Positions 47,852 to 60,294 of a DNA stretch of 64,000 bases are shown here, one piece after another. This DNA comes from Clavaria fumosa (Eukaryota; Basidiomycota; Agaricomycetes; Agaricales; Clavariaceae), in assembly GCA_951802425.1 (NCBI GenBank), contig OX637798.1:1426001-1490000 (forward strand). The letters are read 5' to 3'. A program made the translations under genes and the position numbers. Position 1 is the first letter of the stretch, and each line of letters opens with the position of its first letter. Under the pieces are notes generated by a model. That model did not search any database, was not told the origin of the DNA, and was given only the letters and a program-made list of their open reading frames with translations.

Positions 47852-48488
47852 GGCGGCGACAAAGTTCAACGCTGTGCTTGAATACTTTTGGTGAAATTTC
47901 AAGGTCATTTTCGTTACAAAAATCTCCTACCATCATACTCCGTCACAAATACGCTGCACGACCGTCGCCTGTCTCTCACTGTCAACGTGCGTTCCTTGCA
48001 AACCCTGGGCCCTTGGCCAACTCCCTCAATGCTGCCTCTGCACGATTTCGTATGAACACTTGAATGTGGTCAAGGAATGTGGGGAGAAGTGAAAACAGAA
48101 TCGGACCGGTCAGCGGCACCGAAGGAGAGTAGGTCTAACTACTTCGTGTGCTCTGAACTACTTCTCCAGGTTGTAGGTGTCGTCTTTGTATGCTTCATTA
48201 TTCTCGTACTCACGGCGATTCTTAGTAGGATAACTCATCCAAAGTCAGTGCGGACCGTTTTCCTTGCACCCTCTGTCTTGATTCGTCCCGTTTTACGGTT
48301 GCTAGTCATCCACTGTTTCTGGTCCTCGTCTCTCAACTGTACAAATGGAGCTTTAAGTTTCAAATGAGTACGTCTCAGCATCGTTCGTGTACTGCCCCTC
48401 ACCGTAACGCGTAACGTGCAAGCAAAAATGTGCATGTGACGTGCCCTGCGTGAGTGCGTTGCTTTCAATCGTGAAGAACAGGTATTTA
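47852..48488. other. Unit 3 spacer with PAN3 3'-end-like repeat
   Basis: Continues the unit sequence interrupted by the LINE: the PAN3-tail-like direct repeat (47870-48060), then the non-coding stretch matching 24500-24920. No gene supported. Confidence 0.5.
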
Positions 48489-50102
48489 TTAGCTACAGTG
48501 TTGCTGATCCCACTTGGTCCTTGTATTTTTGAACAACTGGACAATTCCCAAGGGAATCAAGGATGGGTCTACGACTTCTAATCCTCCAAACTTCTGTGTC
48601 ATTTCCTCTCCAAACATGCATACAACGGACTTCTGATTAGTGACTCAATCCGTACCATGCGCTCGTCTCCGTCCAGGATTGCCTCGATAGCGGGTGGCAG
48701 GGCCACATCGTGTCGGGTCGCAATCGCGCCCAAGTCATGGTAAATCTTGTGCCAATTAAGCATCCTCGTCTCGCCCAAGATATACTCGTCAAAGGTCATC
48801 AACTCGGCTGGCGCGCCCGGCGTGTACCGATCCGCAGTCGTCTTCTCCATCGCCTCGCGATAGTTGAGCTTGTCCTGCTCCTCCGTCTTCTCGAGCGTCT
48901 GCTCCTCCATCATCTCCTCGATTTAGGCCGCACAGCGAACAGCTCAATGGATGGGCCATACATCTCGAGCGACCCACTCGCGAGCGCACAGTAGAAGAAA
49001 CCCTGCTATACATCCTGGACGCCAAACTGGTCCTTGAGCCACTCCCTCAAATAGCCAATAGCCCCGCCGCCGCAGGGGAACAGCTCCTTTGGTATCCTTG
49101 CAAACGCGTCAATCATCTCGTCCACGCGCGCCACGCCATAATACACCGCGGGCTTCCCGCTGCAGCTCCTGAGCAGGAAGCACATTTACTGGTTGTATGC
49201 GTTGACCCACCCCAGCACTGACTTCGTCGCTGCGAGCTGCCGGCGCAGCTTCTCGATGTGCGCAGACACCATGTCTTGATCGATCACGAAGCGCGCCTCC
49301 TTCTCCGCGTCAAACCACGGGAAGTTCCAGCGGAGGTCCCCCTTGGCAGGTCGGGCGGGTGCGCTATTCCGATGCACACCGCGCCCGTCTTGGCCTCGTT
49401 AAACATGAGCCCGACAAGCTGCGCGTAGCGATGCAGCTCGTGCCACGCCCTAGCGCACCATCCCGGATCTTTGTCCCACATCCCCAGGTCATCATGTATG
49501 CAGTACAGATACAAGCCGTCCATACGCTGGTTCACCGCCGAATTCCTGGACGTCCTCGCGCAAATCTTTGAGCACCTCGCTCGCCGCCTTGTCCGAAAAC
49601 AGCTCCGACAAATATGCATTCAGCATATCAGTGTCGACGTCCTTGGGCTCGAAAATAATGGACACAAATTTCTCCCGTTCATGCATTTCCTTCCTCGATG
49701 AACTCGGCGGTTGCCGTTTTTTCCTCCCTCCTTCCCGACCCCGCAGTCTTCGCTTGAGAACCACTCATCAAGCAGCTTGCCGCACAGCTTCGTGGGCTCG
49801 AATTTTCCATGCGGCTGTGGTGGATGTGGGTTTTGAGGATGGACGCCCAGTGCTTGGGGATTTTTGGGCTGAAGCAAGAGTCCTTTTTTGACTGCGCGAG
49901 CCAGACTTCGAGGTCGACAAGAAGGAGTCTGCCGCCTACCCATGATCGCATCATCGACCGCACCCGAGCCAGTCCAGGCGCGTACACCCTCGAGAAGGAT
50001 GTCCACTTTTGTAGGCAAGTCTTCGGCGGCGTTAGCCGCGTCGAGGACCATGGCGTATTCGTTGTAGGCAGCCGTCTGTTTTTCCAGCCCCTGTAACTTC
50101 AT
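48489..50102 (-). pseudogene. rvt pseudogene, unit 3
   Basis: Starts MKLQGLEKQTAAYNEYAMVL at 50102. It has KVDILLEGVRAWTGSG, KLCGKLLDEWFSSEDCG, LNAYLSELFSDKAAS, LKDLREDVQEFGG joined to NQRMDGLYLYCIHDDLGMW, VGLMFNEAKT, and the shared NQ*M stop near 49185. The C-terminal acidic region (EEQTLEKTEEQDKLNYREAM, then TFDEYILGETRMLNW) is better preserved than in the other copies. It is broken by frameshifts and by the core deletion. Confidence 0.65.
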
Positions 50103-50531
50103 GGTCGGTGATGAATTGCATGGTCTGGCTGAACGTGGATGACTGCGGCTGAGGGATAGAGCCTCGTAAGAAATACGAAAACAATAGCGAGAATAAAACC
50201 ACATCTTGGTCAAGCCTCCAAAGATACGTGGTACGCGCCCTTCGCTCGTTCTCGACCCAGGACTGCGAGACGCTGCTGCGCCTTTCTTAGGGATGTGGGT
50301 TTGCAGGGGAGGGCTGGCAATCGCATTGACATGACCGTGAGAGCATTACTGCAGTGATACTTTGCACCCATTCAACCTTGTCTGGCGTTAAGGACGACAT
50401 GCCTTTGACAATAGTTCGATATCAATACATTTGCTGAAACTTGGATGCTTATTGTATTTTTGGTGAATTTCAATGTCTTTTTTGTTACAAAAATCTACCA
50501 TGATCCCTGCTGTCCCATACCCGTCGCACTA

Positions 50532-52390
50532 TCAGCGGGGTGTTGGCTGCGGACCCTGGGCCCTTGGCCAGCTCCCCAAATGCCGCCTCTACACAGTTCT
50601 TGACTTCCTTGTGGCTCACGACTAGACAGCTCTGCTCGTCCCGCGAGACGAGCATAATCCGTTCGTCCGTGCCCGCATCGAGCTACACTCATCGCGGGAT
50701 CAAAAAGAACAACGTCAGGACTGACGACCGGCCAAGTTTTTGCGTTATTACCTTGTTGAGGCACTTGAGAACGTGCGACAGGTTGACGACCGGCTTCCCG
50801 TTCTCGCCAACCTGGTGGAATAGGTAGTCGCGGAACAGTTTGAGAATGTATGGGTCCCCCGTCTCCGACCAGCGCGGGTCACGAGCGAACCTGGGGATAC
50901 AGGTAAGTACAAGCGTCAAGTAGGGACGACGGTGGAAACGTTGGCAAGAGGACTCACTCCGGCCGTTCGTTGATGAAGCCGAATTTGCACAGCAGCCGGA
51001 CAAGACGCATTTTCTAGTTCGCTCATGAGTTCTCCTTCTAATCGGTCCACCGCTCTACAATCAACCAACCACACACATCAACCGCAGAGGATTCAGGTAA
51101 CTCATATCTGAGCCTCGTCCACTCAGTCAGCAATTGACTGCCTATCATGTCCATAAATTGGGCAATCGTCTACCGTCCCGGTGCGATCAGCGACTGAAGC
51201 TCAAGAAAAGCGAAAGGGGAAAGAAAGAAAGAACCTTATGTGGGCCTGGCTTCGTGATCAACCACATCGCAACGTTCTTTAAATCTTGCGAATACAGCCT
51301 CCCAATGGTCTCCAGGGACTTGGGCAGGTTGCCCACGGCAGCGCCATTATTGCAGCACAGAGCGAACAGTAGACGGCCAAACATCGTGAGGTCTTCCTGC
51401 TGTAGGAAAAGTACGTCCTGTCGCGTGTCGTGCATGAGCACGTCCAGCACGCCGCAGGACGATATGCGGAGCCTGTGTGACACAGTAGGAGGGGCCAGGG
51501 CAAGTATTGTGTTGAACCGCGCCAAATAAAAAAGCGAATGAGATCAGCAAATGGAGGTCAGAGAGCCGAGGTTCTCTCCCGTACCGATTCTTCCCTGTGA
51601 CGAGCACCTTGGTGACGTCGATCATCCTGACTGCTAATCCAGCATCGTGCACCCTCTTTACGGCGCTGGCAATCTGCACAATGTGCGGCCAGAGGGTCCA
51701 TTCCGGGATCGCCATTGGGTTCCCTTGTAGTCGGCCTTTGTGAAGGGTTCGCATCTTGGATGATAGGTGCACGCCATCACCGGAGCTGTACGGCGAAGGA
51801 AGTTCAGCTAGTGCACGAAGAAGGGAGGGACAAACGCAGAGAACGCACGATCATCGTTGAATATCCGGGTAGTAAAGGCTTCCTTGGACAGACACGATGC
51901 TGGGGTATCGAATGGCCACCCACGTCCAGATAGCCCTAAAAGCAGCCTGGTGCATCAACCTATAGTCTGAGGGAAAAAAAGGAATTGATAGCCGATCTCA
52001 CACTGGAAAAAAGCCCGCACTCGAAATCCGCCTCAACATGTTCGTCCCGCCGTCCGCTATGTTGACCGCGTGTAAACCGTCGAACACCAGCTCCAGAGCT
52101 TCCGCTTCTCTCCCGTGACCCTTTCCAGAGGGACCAAAAAGTAGCATCCTCGCAGCTCCTCCGGCAACCCAGAGGGACGCCTCCGTGATTGCCAAAAGGT
52201 AGCCTCCGACCGCGCGAACATCTCTTTCTGCAGGTTGTCCACGACGAAGTGGGCGGGGACAAACACAGAAGGCAGCTTAGCCGCGTGTAGATGGTAAGAC
52301 AGTGAATGTCGCATGTACACAAAGCCTTTGTGTACATGCGAAGGGAGGAGCAACGTAGTGGCTGGCTGGGCGAAGGCTGTAAAGAGACGT
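50532..52390 (-). pseudogene. PAN3 pseudogene, unit 3
   Basis: The same block order as unit 2, with further lesions. One extra G in CAGCGGGGTG near the stop shifts the terminal exon, and about 25 bp are missing before it (50520-50530). The truncated 5' side again ends at the CGCATGTACACAAAG palindrome (52312-52342). Confidence 0.7.
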
Positions 52391-52802
52391 GAGAAAGCTA
52401 GAGACCATGATCGTGTTTGCACCTACTACTAGTGGTGGACTATGCCACTTGACCTTCTGGACTCTCTTTCTCTCATTTTCGTTTATTCAACGTTGTTTTC
52501 ACATTCCCGTCTTACTTTCGTGCCATGTCTGCTTTACCAACTCGTCATCACGATGCTGTGATGTAGACAACCATGAGCAATTGATCTGTACTTCAGAACA
52601 GATGATGATATGCTGGTGAATGCGGTGAAGTGAACAACATGATATTATTATCTTTGAAGTACGTGCAAGACCCAAAAAACCAACAACAAAGAAGCTGACA
52701 GCGATAAACGGTCATATATGTATATTGATGTCGCAGATGTTCCGAAAGGTGCATACAGGAGATAGTAAAGCAGGCAGAAGAGTTGCAAGATAGACAGGCC
52801 CA

Positions 52803-53190
52803 TCATGAGCATGGCATAAGGTAACGCGCGTCAGAGTGGATGTGGATGGGCGGGCGAGATACACCACACTGGTACAAAAGCACACAGACCAGAGATGTAT
52901 ACGCCTGCGGAACCCCGGACATGTGCATAGCGGGTATGGGTATGGCGGCATAATTTGGGTCGGGACTTGAGGGCAGATGGGAATAGAGTTGCGGATTGAG
53001 CGTGGCACAGAGGATGCCTACAAGGAGCCGTGCGGCCGAGGGCACAGGAGGTCTCGCCACTGGTATGTTAGGTGGTGCGTCACTAGCTGAGGCAGACAGT
53101 GGCTGGGCGGTGACACGGTGACAGCGCAGAGTGCTGAAAGGAGGAGCACGGTGAGGAGAACGAGCATGTGCGGATTGTGCTGCATCGCAA
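52803..53190 (-). pseudogene. Small secreted-protein-like ORF, unit 4 copy (frameshifted)
   Basis: The leader MLVLLTVLLLSALC is followed by the same GTGACACG duplication as unit 2 (near 53111), so units 2 and 4 share this lesion while unit 3 lacks it. Confidence 0.45.
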
Positions 53191-53938
53191 GCCTGCCTTG
53201 TGGGCTGAGAACATATGGTGGGTTGTCTATGCACATTCCTGCCATGAGCGTAGCACAGTTCTCAATTTGGCACACAAGTCACTAAAATCGGAATTGCTGC
53301 GCGTACCTAGACTCGCCAAATGACTAGCTCCCTTGTTGCTCCGAGTCGTGTGTCATTGTAGTGCGAGTAATGAGGGTGTGATATCGAGGATGATGACACG
53401 GCCATCCTGATATCCGAAGCATACTTCTGATTCCCAGCAGGCAGCATGTACGAAATCACGGTATCGCGGAGGTATCCAACAGCATCGTGGAACCTCGATA
53501 GTGAAGATCCATGTCCGATCATGAGAGATGAAGCAGGGCATGTGCGGTAGTATCGAGCTCAGATCAGGCTGGGAGTGAACTTGGCGTGTGTCTTCTCTCG
53601 AAATCCTCGAAATGGGTACATCGCCTGACCGCCTGTCAATCTCGAGTGTGTGGCCGAATGCGACGCGACTCCAATCGTTCGAAGAGATGGTGATAGAGGG
53701 CACCCAATCCCCCTTGAACATGACCTCTGAGTTGCTGTTCCAGATCCAGACTGTAGATGATTCAAGGCCAGTGGACGTGAGCACGACATGATGCCCGTTT
53801 CTCGAGAAGGTCGCGGTCACATCTCGCCAATTTCCCTTGAAAACACCATCCAAATCGAACACACTCTCCAGCTTGCCAGTCACTGAGTTCCATACCCATA
53901 CTGTCGTGTTGCCATAAACGTAATCACCATCATCACAT

Positions 53939-55525
53939 AACGCCTATGCTATTCTTACTCAATACGCCTACACCGTCTGCTACCCAGCTCACCGGTACTA
54001 GCCCGAATCCCACCACCACACACAAGAATGCGAATCTCATTCAGAAATCACACCCAACCCTTCGCTATCCAAACTCCCCTATCAAGACAAACTCCGATCC
54101 AACGCATCTCCCAACTTACCAATGCGCAGCCCACGCCGCAACTCAACCCCCTCGTCAAACCACCTTGGGAAGACTCACTCGACAAACACCCTAGGATTAC
54201 CACCATCTTACCGCCAACGAAAAACGAGGCAAAAGAAATATACATAGAAGAACAAATTTCCTGCCTTGCCTCTACAATAACGAAGCAACCTAACACACTG
54301 TTTATAGGTACAGATGGCTCAAGGAAAAGAGTCGACCGAACACAACTAAACAACCCAGACATGAATCCCCAACGACGAACCCGAGATGCACTACCCCAAA
54401 GAAGACGAATCAAGGGACCAAAGAGAACAGGAGCGGGCATACACGCCAGACACGGAACAAGCATCGCCTTCGAAAGAGCTTATAGCGTAGGCACACGCAC
54501 AAACGCATACGACGGCGAATCCCTAGCCCTAACAATTGGCATGTTTCTTGCTACGAAATACTGCAGAGAACACCCCGAGATCAAAAAGATTGTATTTCTA
54601 TCAGATTGTTCATCAGCACTAAAGAACATCACAGACGTCAAAGCCCACCCAACACAACCGCTATCCATGATCTTCACAAAACTCGCGCGACAGTTCCTAT
54701 CAAACAACGAACACAGCATAACACTACAATGGGTACCGGCACACAAAGGCATAGAAATCAATGAAAAAGCAGACAAACTAGCGAAGCAAGGACGCAAGAA
54801 GCAAGACAGTTTTTTCACCGACTCTCTCGCGTACCACGCAGAGAAGCGATCCCAGCTTGTCACTCGCAAGTGGAACGAACTAATCAAAAAATCTCCGTTC
54901 GCAGGTGCTTTCGGAGAGGCAAATGCCCTCGACCCACCATCAACAAAACCCGGGCGAGTTTTCACCCAACTCGAAAAAGAACCCGAGGTTTTCGGCCGCC
55001 TCACCCAAGTCCGAACGATGCATGGGTACAACCCACCGTACTACGCACGAATGAACATCCCACATGAGCCCGAATGCTCGTGCGGAGACACGCTACCTAC
55101 AGCGACGCGATACCGAGATCATATATTTCATAACTGCCGAACCTACGACGAACATCGACACATACTAACAGAAGTACACTACGACCACTCGCCACACATA
55201 CTTCTAAGTGGCATGAAGGGACTCCTAGCAATAGCAAAATTCCTACGACAATCCGGTGCCTTTACATCCACCGGAAGAAACCCCGAAACTCCAAATCTGC
55301 CGAGCCTTCCTGGTCTCAACCTGTCAGAGACACCATACCCGACAGAACCCCCAGACCCACCATGAATTAAGGCAATACAAACCACAAACCACACGACAGA
55401 CTACCACACACCCAAGCCACGAACACACTACATACACATGTACAATACGTACAACCGCGTCTTTGTCATAGCTACATGTTGCGGTATAGAAATGCTGATT
55501 CAAAAAAAAAAAAAAAAAAAAAAAA
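53939..55525 (+). mobile_element. 5'-truncated LINE insertion with A-tail
   Basis: Flanked by ACCATCATCACAT at 53926-53938 and 55526-55538. It ends in about 25 A residues preceded by GAAATGCTGATTC. Only the 3' end of ORF2 remains (RNase H and beyond). This is the usual product of target-primed reverse transcription that stopped early. Confidence 0.9.
54028..55365 (+). CDS. LINE ORF2 C-terminal part: RNase H and zinc-type tail
   Basis: An open frame of 445 codons encodes the RNase H domain: FIGTDGSRKR (first Asp), NAYDGESLALTIG (Glu), IVFLSDCSSALKNI (Asp), WVPAHKGIEINEKADKLAKQG (His and last Asp). A C-terminal CHC-like segment (CSCGDTLPTATRYRDHIFHNC) is followed by a Pro-rich end. The endonuclease and reverse transcriptase are absent, so it cannot move by itself. 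All RNase H acidic residues appear present, so the copy is young. The annotated start is simply the first ATG after truncation. Confidence 0.85.
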   Translation: MRISFRNHTQPFAIQTPLSRQTPIQRISQLTNAQPTPQLNPLVKPPWEDSLDKHPRITTILPPTKNEAKEIYIEEQISCLASTITKQPNTLFIGTDGSRKRVDRTQLNNPDMNPQRRTRDALPQRRRIKGPKRTGAGIHARHGTSIAFERAYSVGTRTNAYDGESLALTIGMFLATKYCREHPEIKKIVFLSDCSSALKNITDVKAHPTQPLSMIFTKLARQFLSNNEHSITLQWVPAHKGIEINEKADKLAKQGRKKQDSFFTDSLAYHAEKRSQLVTRKWNELIKKSPFAGAFGEANALDPPSTKPGRVFTQLEKEPEVFGRLTQVRTMHGYNPPYYARMNIPHEPECSCGDTLPTATRYRDHIFHNCRTYDEHRHILTEVHYDHSPHILLSGMKGLLAIAKFLRQSGAFTSTGRNPETPNLPSLPGLNLSETPYPTEPPDPP

Positions 55526-58500
55526 ACCATCATCACATGACACAGCATGTCCATCACTCGAGAGCACGTGCTTCAACTCACAAGACACAACACGACTTCC
55601 ATCACTCGAGAATGCCAATGACGTCACCGCAAGTGAATGTCCTTCTAGCACGTGCCTCAACTCGCCAGTCACCGAGTCCCACATCCATATTAACCCGTCG
55701 GAAAAGCCAGCTATGACGCGGCTTCCATCATTTGAGAGGGCCATGGTATTGATGGTCATAGGTTGTGATACATCAAAAAATGCGTCAACCCCGAGTGCCA
55801 ACTGGTGCTTCAACCCAGTCACCACATTGCAGACCCAAACTGTGTTGTACCCTTCCACCCAAGACACGACACTTCCGCCAATCGATAAAGCCACAGAGCT
55901 CACAGGCACGCATCGTCCAATGAACGTGTCTTCCAACTTGCCCATCACTGCATCCCAGATTCGTACTTCCCCATCCGATGACCCAGACACGACATGCCTT
56001 CCATCACTCGAGAAGGCCAAACAGGACACACATGATGAATGCCCTTGGATTAAGCTTCCTGACTTGCCTGTCGCCGAGTTGGAGATCGGTATGTCAGACC
56101 TAGATATGGCACGGCTTCCACTGCTCAAGGAGGCCATAGGGGTCACCCAATCTGAATGTCCCAGTGACATACCCTCCAACTCGCTAGTCACCACATTCCA
56201 GATCCGGGCTGTCCCATCAGTTGACCCAGATATAACATAGCTTCCATCGCTCGAAAAGGTGACACAGGTCACTGCATCTGAATGTCCCTTGAGCACACCC
56301 TCTGACTCGCCTGTCATTGAGTTCCAGATCCGAACTGTTGCATCGACTGACCCAGACACGACACGGCTTCCATCGCTCGAAAAGGCGACACAGCTCACCT
56401 GATCTGAATGCCCCTTGAGCACACCTGTTGTATTGCCCGTCATTGAGTTCCAGATCAGGACTGTCCCATCTTCCAACCCAGACATGACATGACCTCCATC
56501 GCTTGAGAAAGCCACAGGGTTGAACCCTCGCTCACCAGTCTGGAGCACATACTCCAGCACACCAGTTACAGCATTCGAGGCCCGAACTGTTCCATCATAT
56601 GAACGAGACATGACACGACTTCCATCGCTTGAGAATGCCACAGAGGTAATACGACCCCATCCCCTGAGTATGCACCCCAACTCGCCAGTTGCCGCATTCC
56701 AGATCCGGACTGTTTCGTCATCTGACGCAGACACAGCACGACTTCCATCGCTTGAGAATGCCACACAGGTCACACGCTGTTCATGTCCCTTGAGCACGCG
56801 CTCCAATTTGCCAGTCATTACATTCCAGATCCGGATCGTCGCATTGTCGGAGCCACTCAGGATGCGACTCCCATCGCTCGACAGGGCAATGGGGGTCCCC
56901 AGACTGAAATGTTCCGCGAGCATGCCGTCTAGTTCACCTGTCACCGCATTCCAGATCCGGATTACATTGTAGTGACTTGTCACAATGCGGCGGTCATCCT
57001 TCGATAATGCCATGTAGTTTATGAAATCGCCGCAATGTATGACTTTCTCGCATTTGTCCCAGAAAGTATTTCGCAGCCCTAGGACAATGTTGGGTAGGCA
57101 AGACCTCCGAGGAGCATAGTGACCACGAAACACTGATTGCGTCGGTATCCATACTAATGCTGAATGATATGTTTCAAGACAATAGTCTTTGATGACATCA
57201 AAGTTCTCAAGGACAAATCGGTGGGCATCCGAAATCATGATTGCCATACTGGGGTAAAGATCCTGAGGCAAATTGATCAATATTGATCATTCAAAGATTG
57301 GAAATCACAAACCAGTTGATGTTCCTCCATCATTTTTAATGATCCAATTGCAGTATCCAATTTACACAGAAGACTAAGACATTCAAGCCAATGCAACAAA
57401 TGGCTATTCAGAAAGCCATCCAATAGAGAGCAAATGTCTTCTATATCAACATCCTTAGTTTGGATATGTGAGGCCCAGTATTGGCAGGCATAAGCCAGAC
57501 CATCTGAGATGTGTCGAGTGATTGTGTCTGACATCAGTGTCTTGTTTGCAGGTCGTCCATCCAGGTGACAAATATTCTCTCGGAAAGAAGAGTTCATGAG
57601 TCGGAGACATTGGATTGTGAGGGTCTGATGCGACGTCGAGCAATCAAGGTACAGATCAGGACGACAACGTTTAGGATCTGTGAGAAAGTCGGGGAAAGAT
57701 GCATGGAATACAGACACAACGCCATCGGATGTTGGTGGTACAGAGATTACAGAGTGCAACGAGGTCAGGGCTGTCTTGACACTCTCCATGTCTAATTCCA
57801 GCAGAGTTGCAAGGCCACAGACAGTCAACGGATTTTTGACATTGATGATTGTCTCGAGGACACGGCGAACATTGTACCCCTCAGAGGGCTCCAAATTGTC
57901 ATATGCACGGTCCAGTATTGTCGTGTACAAGTCGTCAAGATTCTTGGTCCTTGCAGTAGATTCTGGCGCAGGGTGCGAATTGATAATACGAGTGAGCCGT
58001 GTCCGGGGACTAGCATTAAGTTGCCCAATGTACCGAACACTTGTTGCAGCAAAGATAAACAGTCCATCCGCTTGCTGTACAAGCTTGTTGACCTCATCCT
58101 CTGGCGGCCAACCTTGCTCGTAATCGAAAACCCTAGCAATACAAGATAGACTATCTTCCGTGTACAATCGAATGTCAGTTTGTACGAGATCCTTGTTGAT
58201 GTCATGGAGGTGTAAGGTAGAGCGTAATTCGGGAGCCCAAGACATGATAGTCTTGAGAATTAGTGGCTCTGGTCGGCTAGTAATGAAGATTTTGAGAGGG
58301 AGATGGCGTGCATGATCAAAGAGAATCCCAAGGACAATTCGAATAGCGCCGTCATCCTTGCATTCATCTAGAGCATCAATGATAATAACAAGCGCTTTGT
58401 CAATCCTTTCCATCGCCATTCGAACGGGGCCTAGGATGAGCTCCATGAACTGCCGAGCAAGAGATGCTGACGGATCTCTCTTCAAAACCTCCAAGAGCGC

Positions 58501-59837
58501 GACAGCAACAGCTTCGCGAGATCGAGCAAGCTCATAAGCAATGGTTGGGAAGATGCGTCCGACATCATTGCAATCAGATCGTGAACGAGAGCAGAAGAAA
58601 CTGGCACCGAGGATACCATCATCGTGTAGCTGCTCGCAGAAGCTATAAGCGATAGTCGTTTTTCCGGTGCCAGCCATGCCATTCATCCAGTAGATGTTCG
58701 GGCCTGTGGTATCATGGGCCCATGTCCTGAGACCCTCCAGGACATCTTTACGAGTCCCTGTCGTGCACGCGCCGCGTTGAAGAAATTCAGATGTTCCAGA
58801 GAATACTGTATCTGAGTCGTATTTGGCGGCTTCAGCTCGTCGTAATTTTTGAAATAGAACACTCTGTATATCACGCTTTAGAGACAAATACACCCTTTGA
58901 GAAGAACGTAAGACGTACCGAGAGTATGTCTTCGGTATTACGTTCTGTGCTTAAGCCCACATCGGTCTAGAGCTAATTTCAGTCTGTGCATTTGGTCTCC
59001 GCTAAGTTTTCTTACCTGGAAACTATCAAAAAGGTTGGCAATTGTACGAAACGAGGCTTCAATGCACCCAGCATCCCTCGATCCCTCAGCAAGGCGTCTT
59101 ATAAGTCCATGGCCTGCTCTACTCTGAATAGCCTTCGTTTGCTGATTGATCGCTCTGCACGACCCAGAATCAATAAAGCATGTACAAGAACCCAATCGCC
59201 TCTACGCACCTCACGAAATTGTCAAGGCGGTGACGAAATCGAGATGAGTTTGATTCGCTGCTATGCTGCTCGATCATGATGATGAAAGCCTGAAGCTTGC
59301 GATCCATTTCGGCGAATTCTTCCTTGTTTTGAATCGCTCGCTGTGTAATTAACAATGTCAGAGAACACTGCTTCGATCAGAAATTGGGGGCTTGCGTACG
59401 TCCACGACCTCCATACAAGCGAGCAATCCGCCAACAGCTGCTCTCAAGGGAGGAAACGCACCCGCGGATTCCTTGAGAATTTTCAGAGCAGTCTTGAACC
59501 CTTCAAACGCCACCGCACTCGCCTCCTTGGCTGTTTGGAGGCTCTTCGGGGCTGCGGGTGACTTAGTCGAGCCAACTATTGTCGCATAGTAATTTGAATC
59601 AGTCGACTCAGAGGTTAGGTTGACGTCTGACGTGAGCACAGGGAGGGCGTTTGCTGGGGTGTCAGCAGCGACAGATGGGTGTCGAGTTGTAGTGTGTGGG
59701 CCAGGCGGAATAGCAGGGAATGTCTGCGTAGACTCGGACGGCAGGGAACGTTCCTGCGATGAATTCGCGTTTCCCCTGGACCGTTTAAAAATGGTGTTGA
59801 AGTTGAAACGTTTAGGTATCTCTGGTCGCTTCGACAT

Positions 59838-60294
59838 CGAGGTTCGGGTGAAGGCTGGTAAGACCGGCGCTTGTCATGTTGTCCATGCTTGATGCACTCG
59901 CACAGCCTTACGGGCGTCAGCGTCACATGGTGGCGACAAAGTTCAACGCTGTGCTTGAATATTTTCGTGAAATTTCAAGTCATTTTCGTTACAAAAATCT
60001 ACCACTTTCCTACCATCCCAAACTCGAATACTCCGTCAAAAACACGCTGCACGACCGTCGCCTTTCTCTCACTGTCAACGTGCGTTCCCTGCAGACCCCG
60101 GGCCCCCTAAATGCCGCCTCTGCAGGATTTCGTATGAACACTTGCGAGACTTGAATGTGGAATGTGGGGAGAAGTGGAAACAGAATCGGACCGGTCAGCG
60201 GCACGAGGAGGGACGGGGAGGGTAGGTCTAGCACCGAGTTTTAGCAAGCCGGAGCCGTCTTCGGCCGGGCCAAATCCGTGGTTTCGAGATCTCG
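59838..60294. other. Unit 4 spacer and rvt truncation junction
   Basis: Contains the PAN3-tail-like repeat (59930-60150). A GC-rich segment (60200-60294) unlike the other units then directly abuts the rvt coding sequence, replacing the rvt C-terminus. No gene supported. Confidence 0.45.

Larger units (their letters stand above)
53353..59837 (-). pseudogene. NLR4: NACHT-WD40 gene split by a LINE fragment
   Basis: Exon 1 (from 59837) is about 14 residues shorter than in NLR1 (a gap in the Ser/Pro linker). Exons 2-3 and NACHT (58893-57277) are open. The WD40 exon runs from about 57262 to 55540 and is then cut by the plus-strand insertion 53939-55525. The rest (VFKGNWRDVTATFSRNG ... GRVIILDITPSL) resumes at 53883-53353. 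The translated frame would end in the inserted poly(T)/LINE antisense sequence (a Phe run), losing the last propeller blades. NACHT residues around PELRSTLHLHDINKDLVQTD to FIFAATSVRYIGQLN differ strongly from the other copies. Confidence 0.8.
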
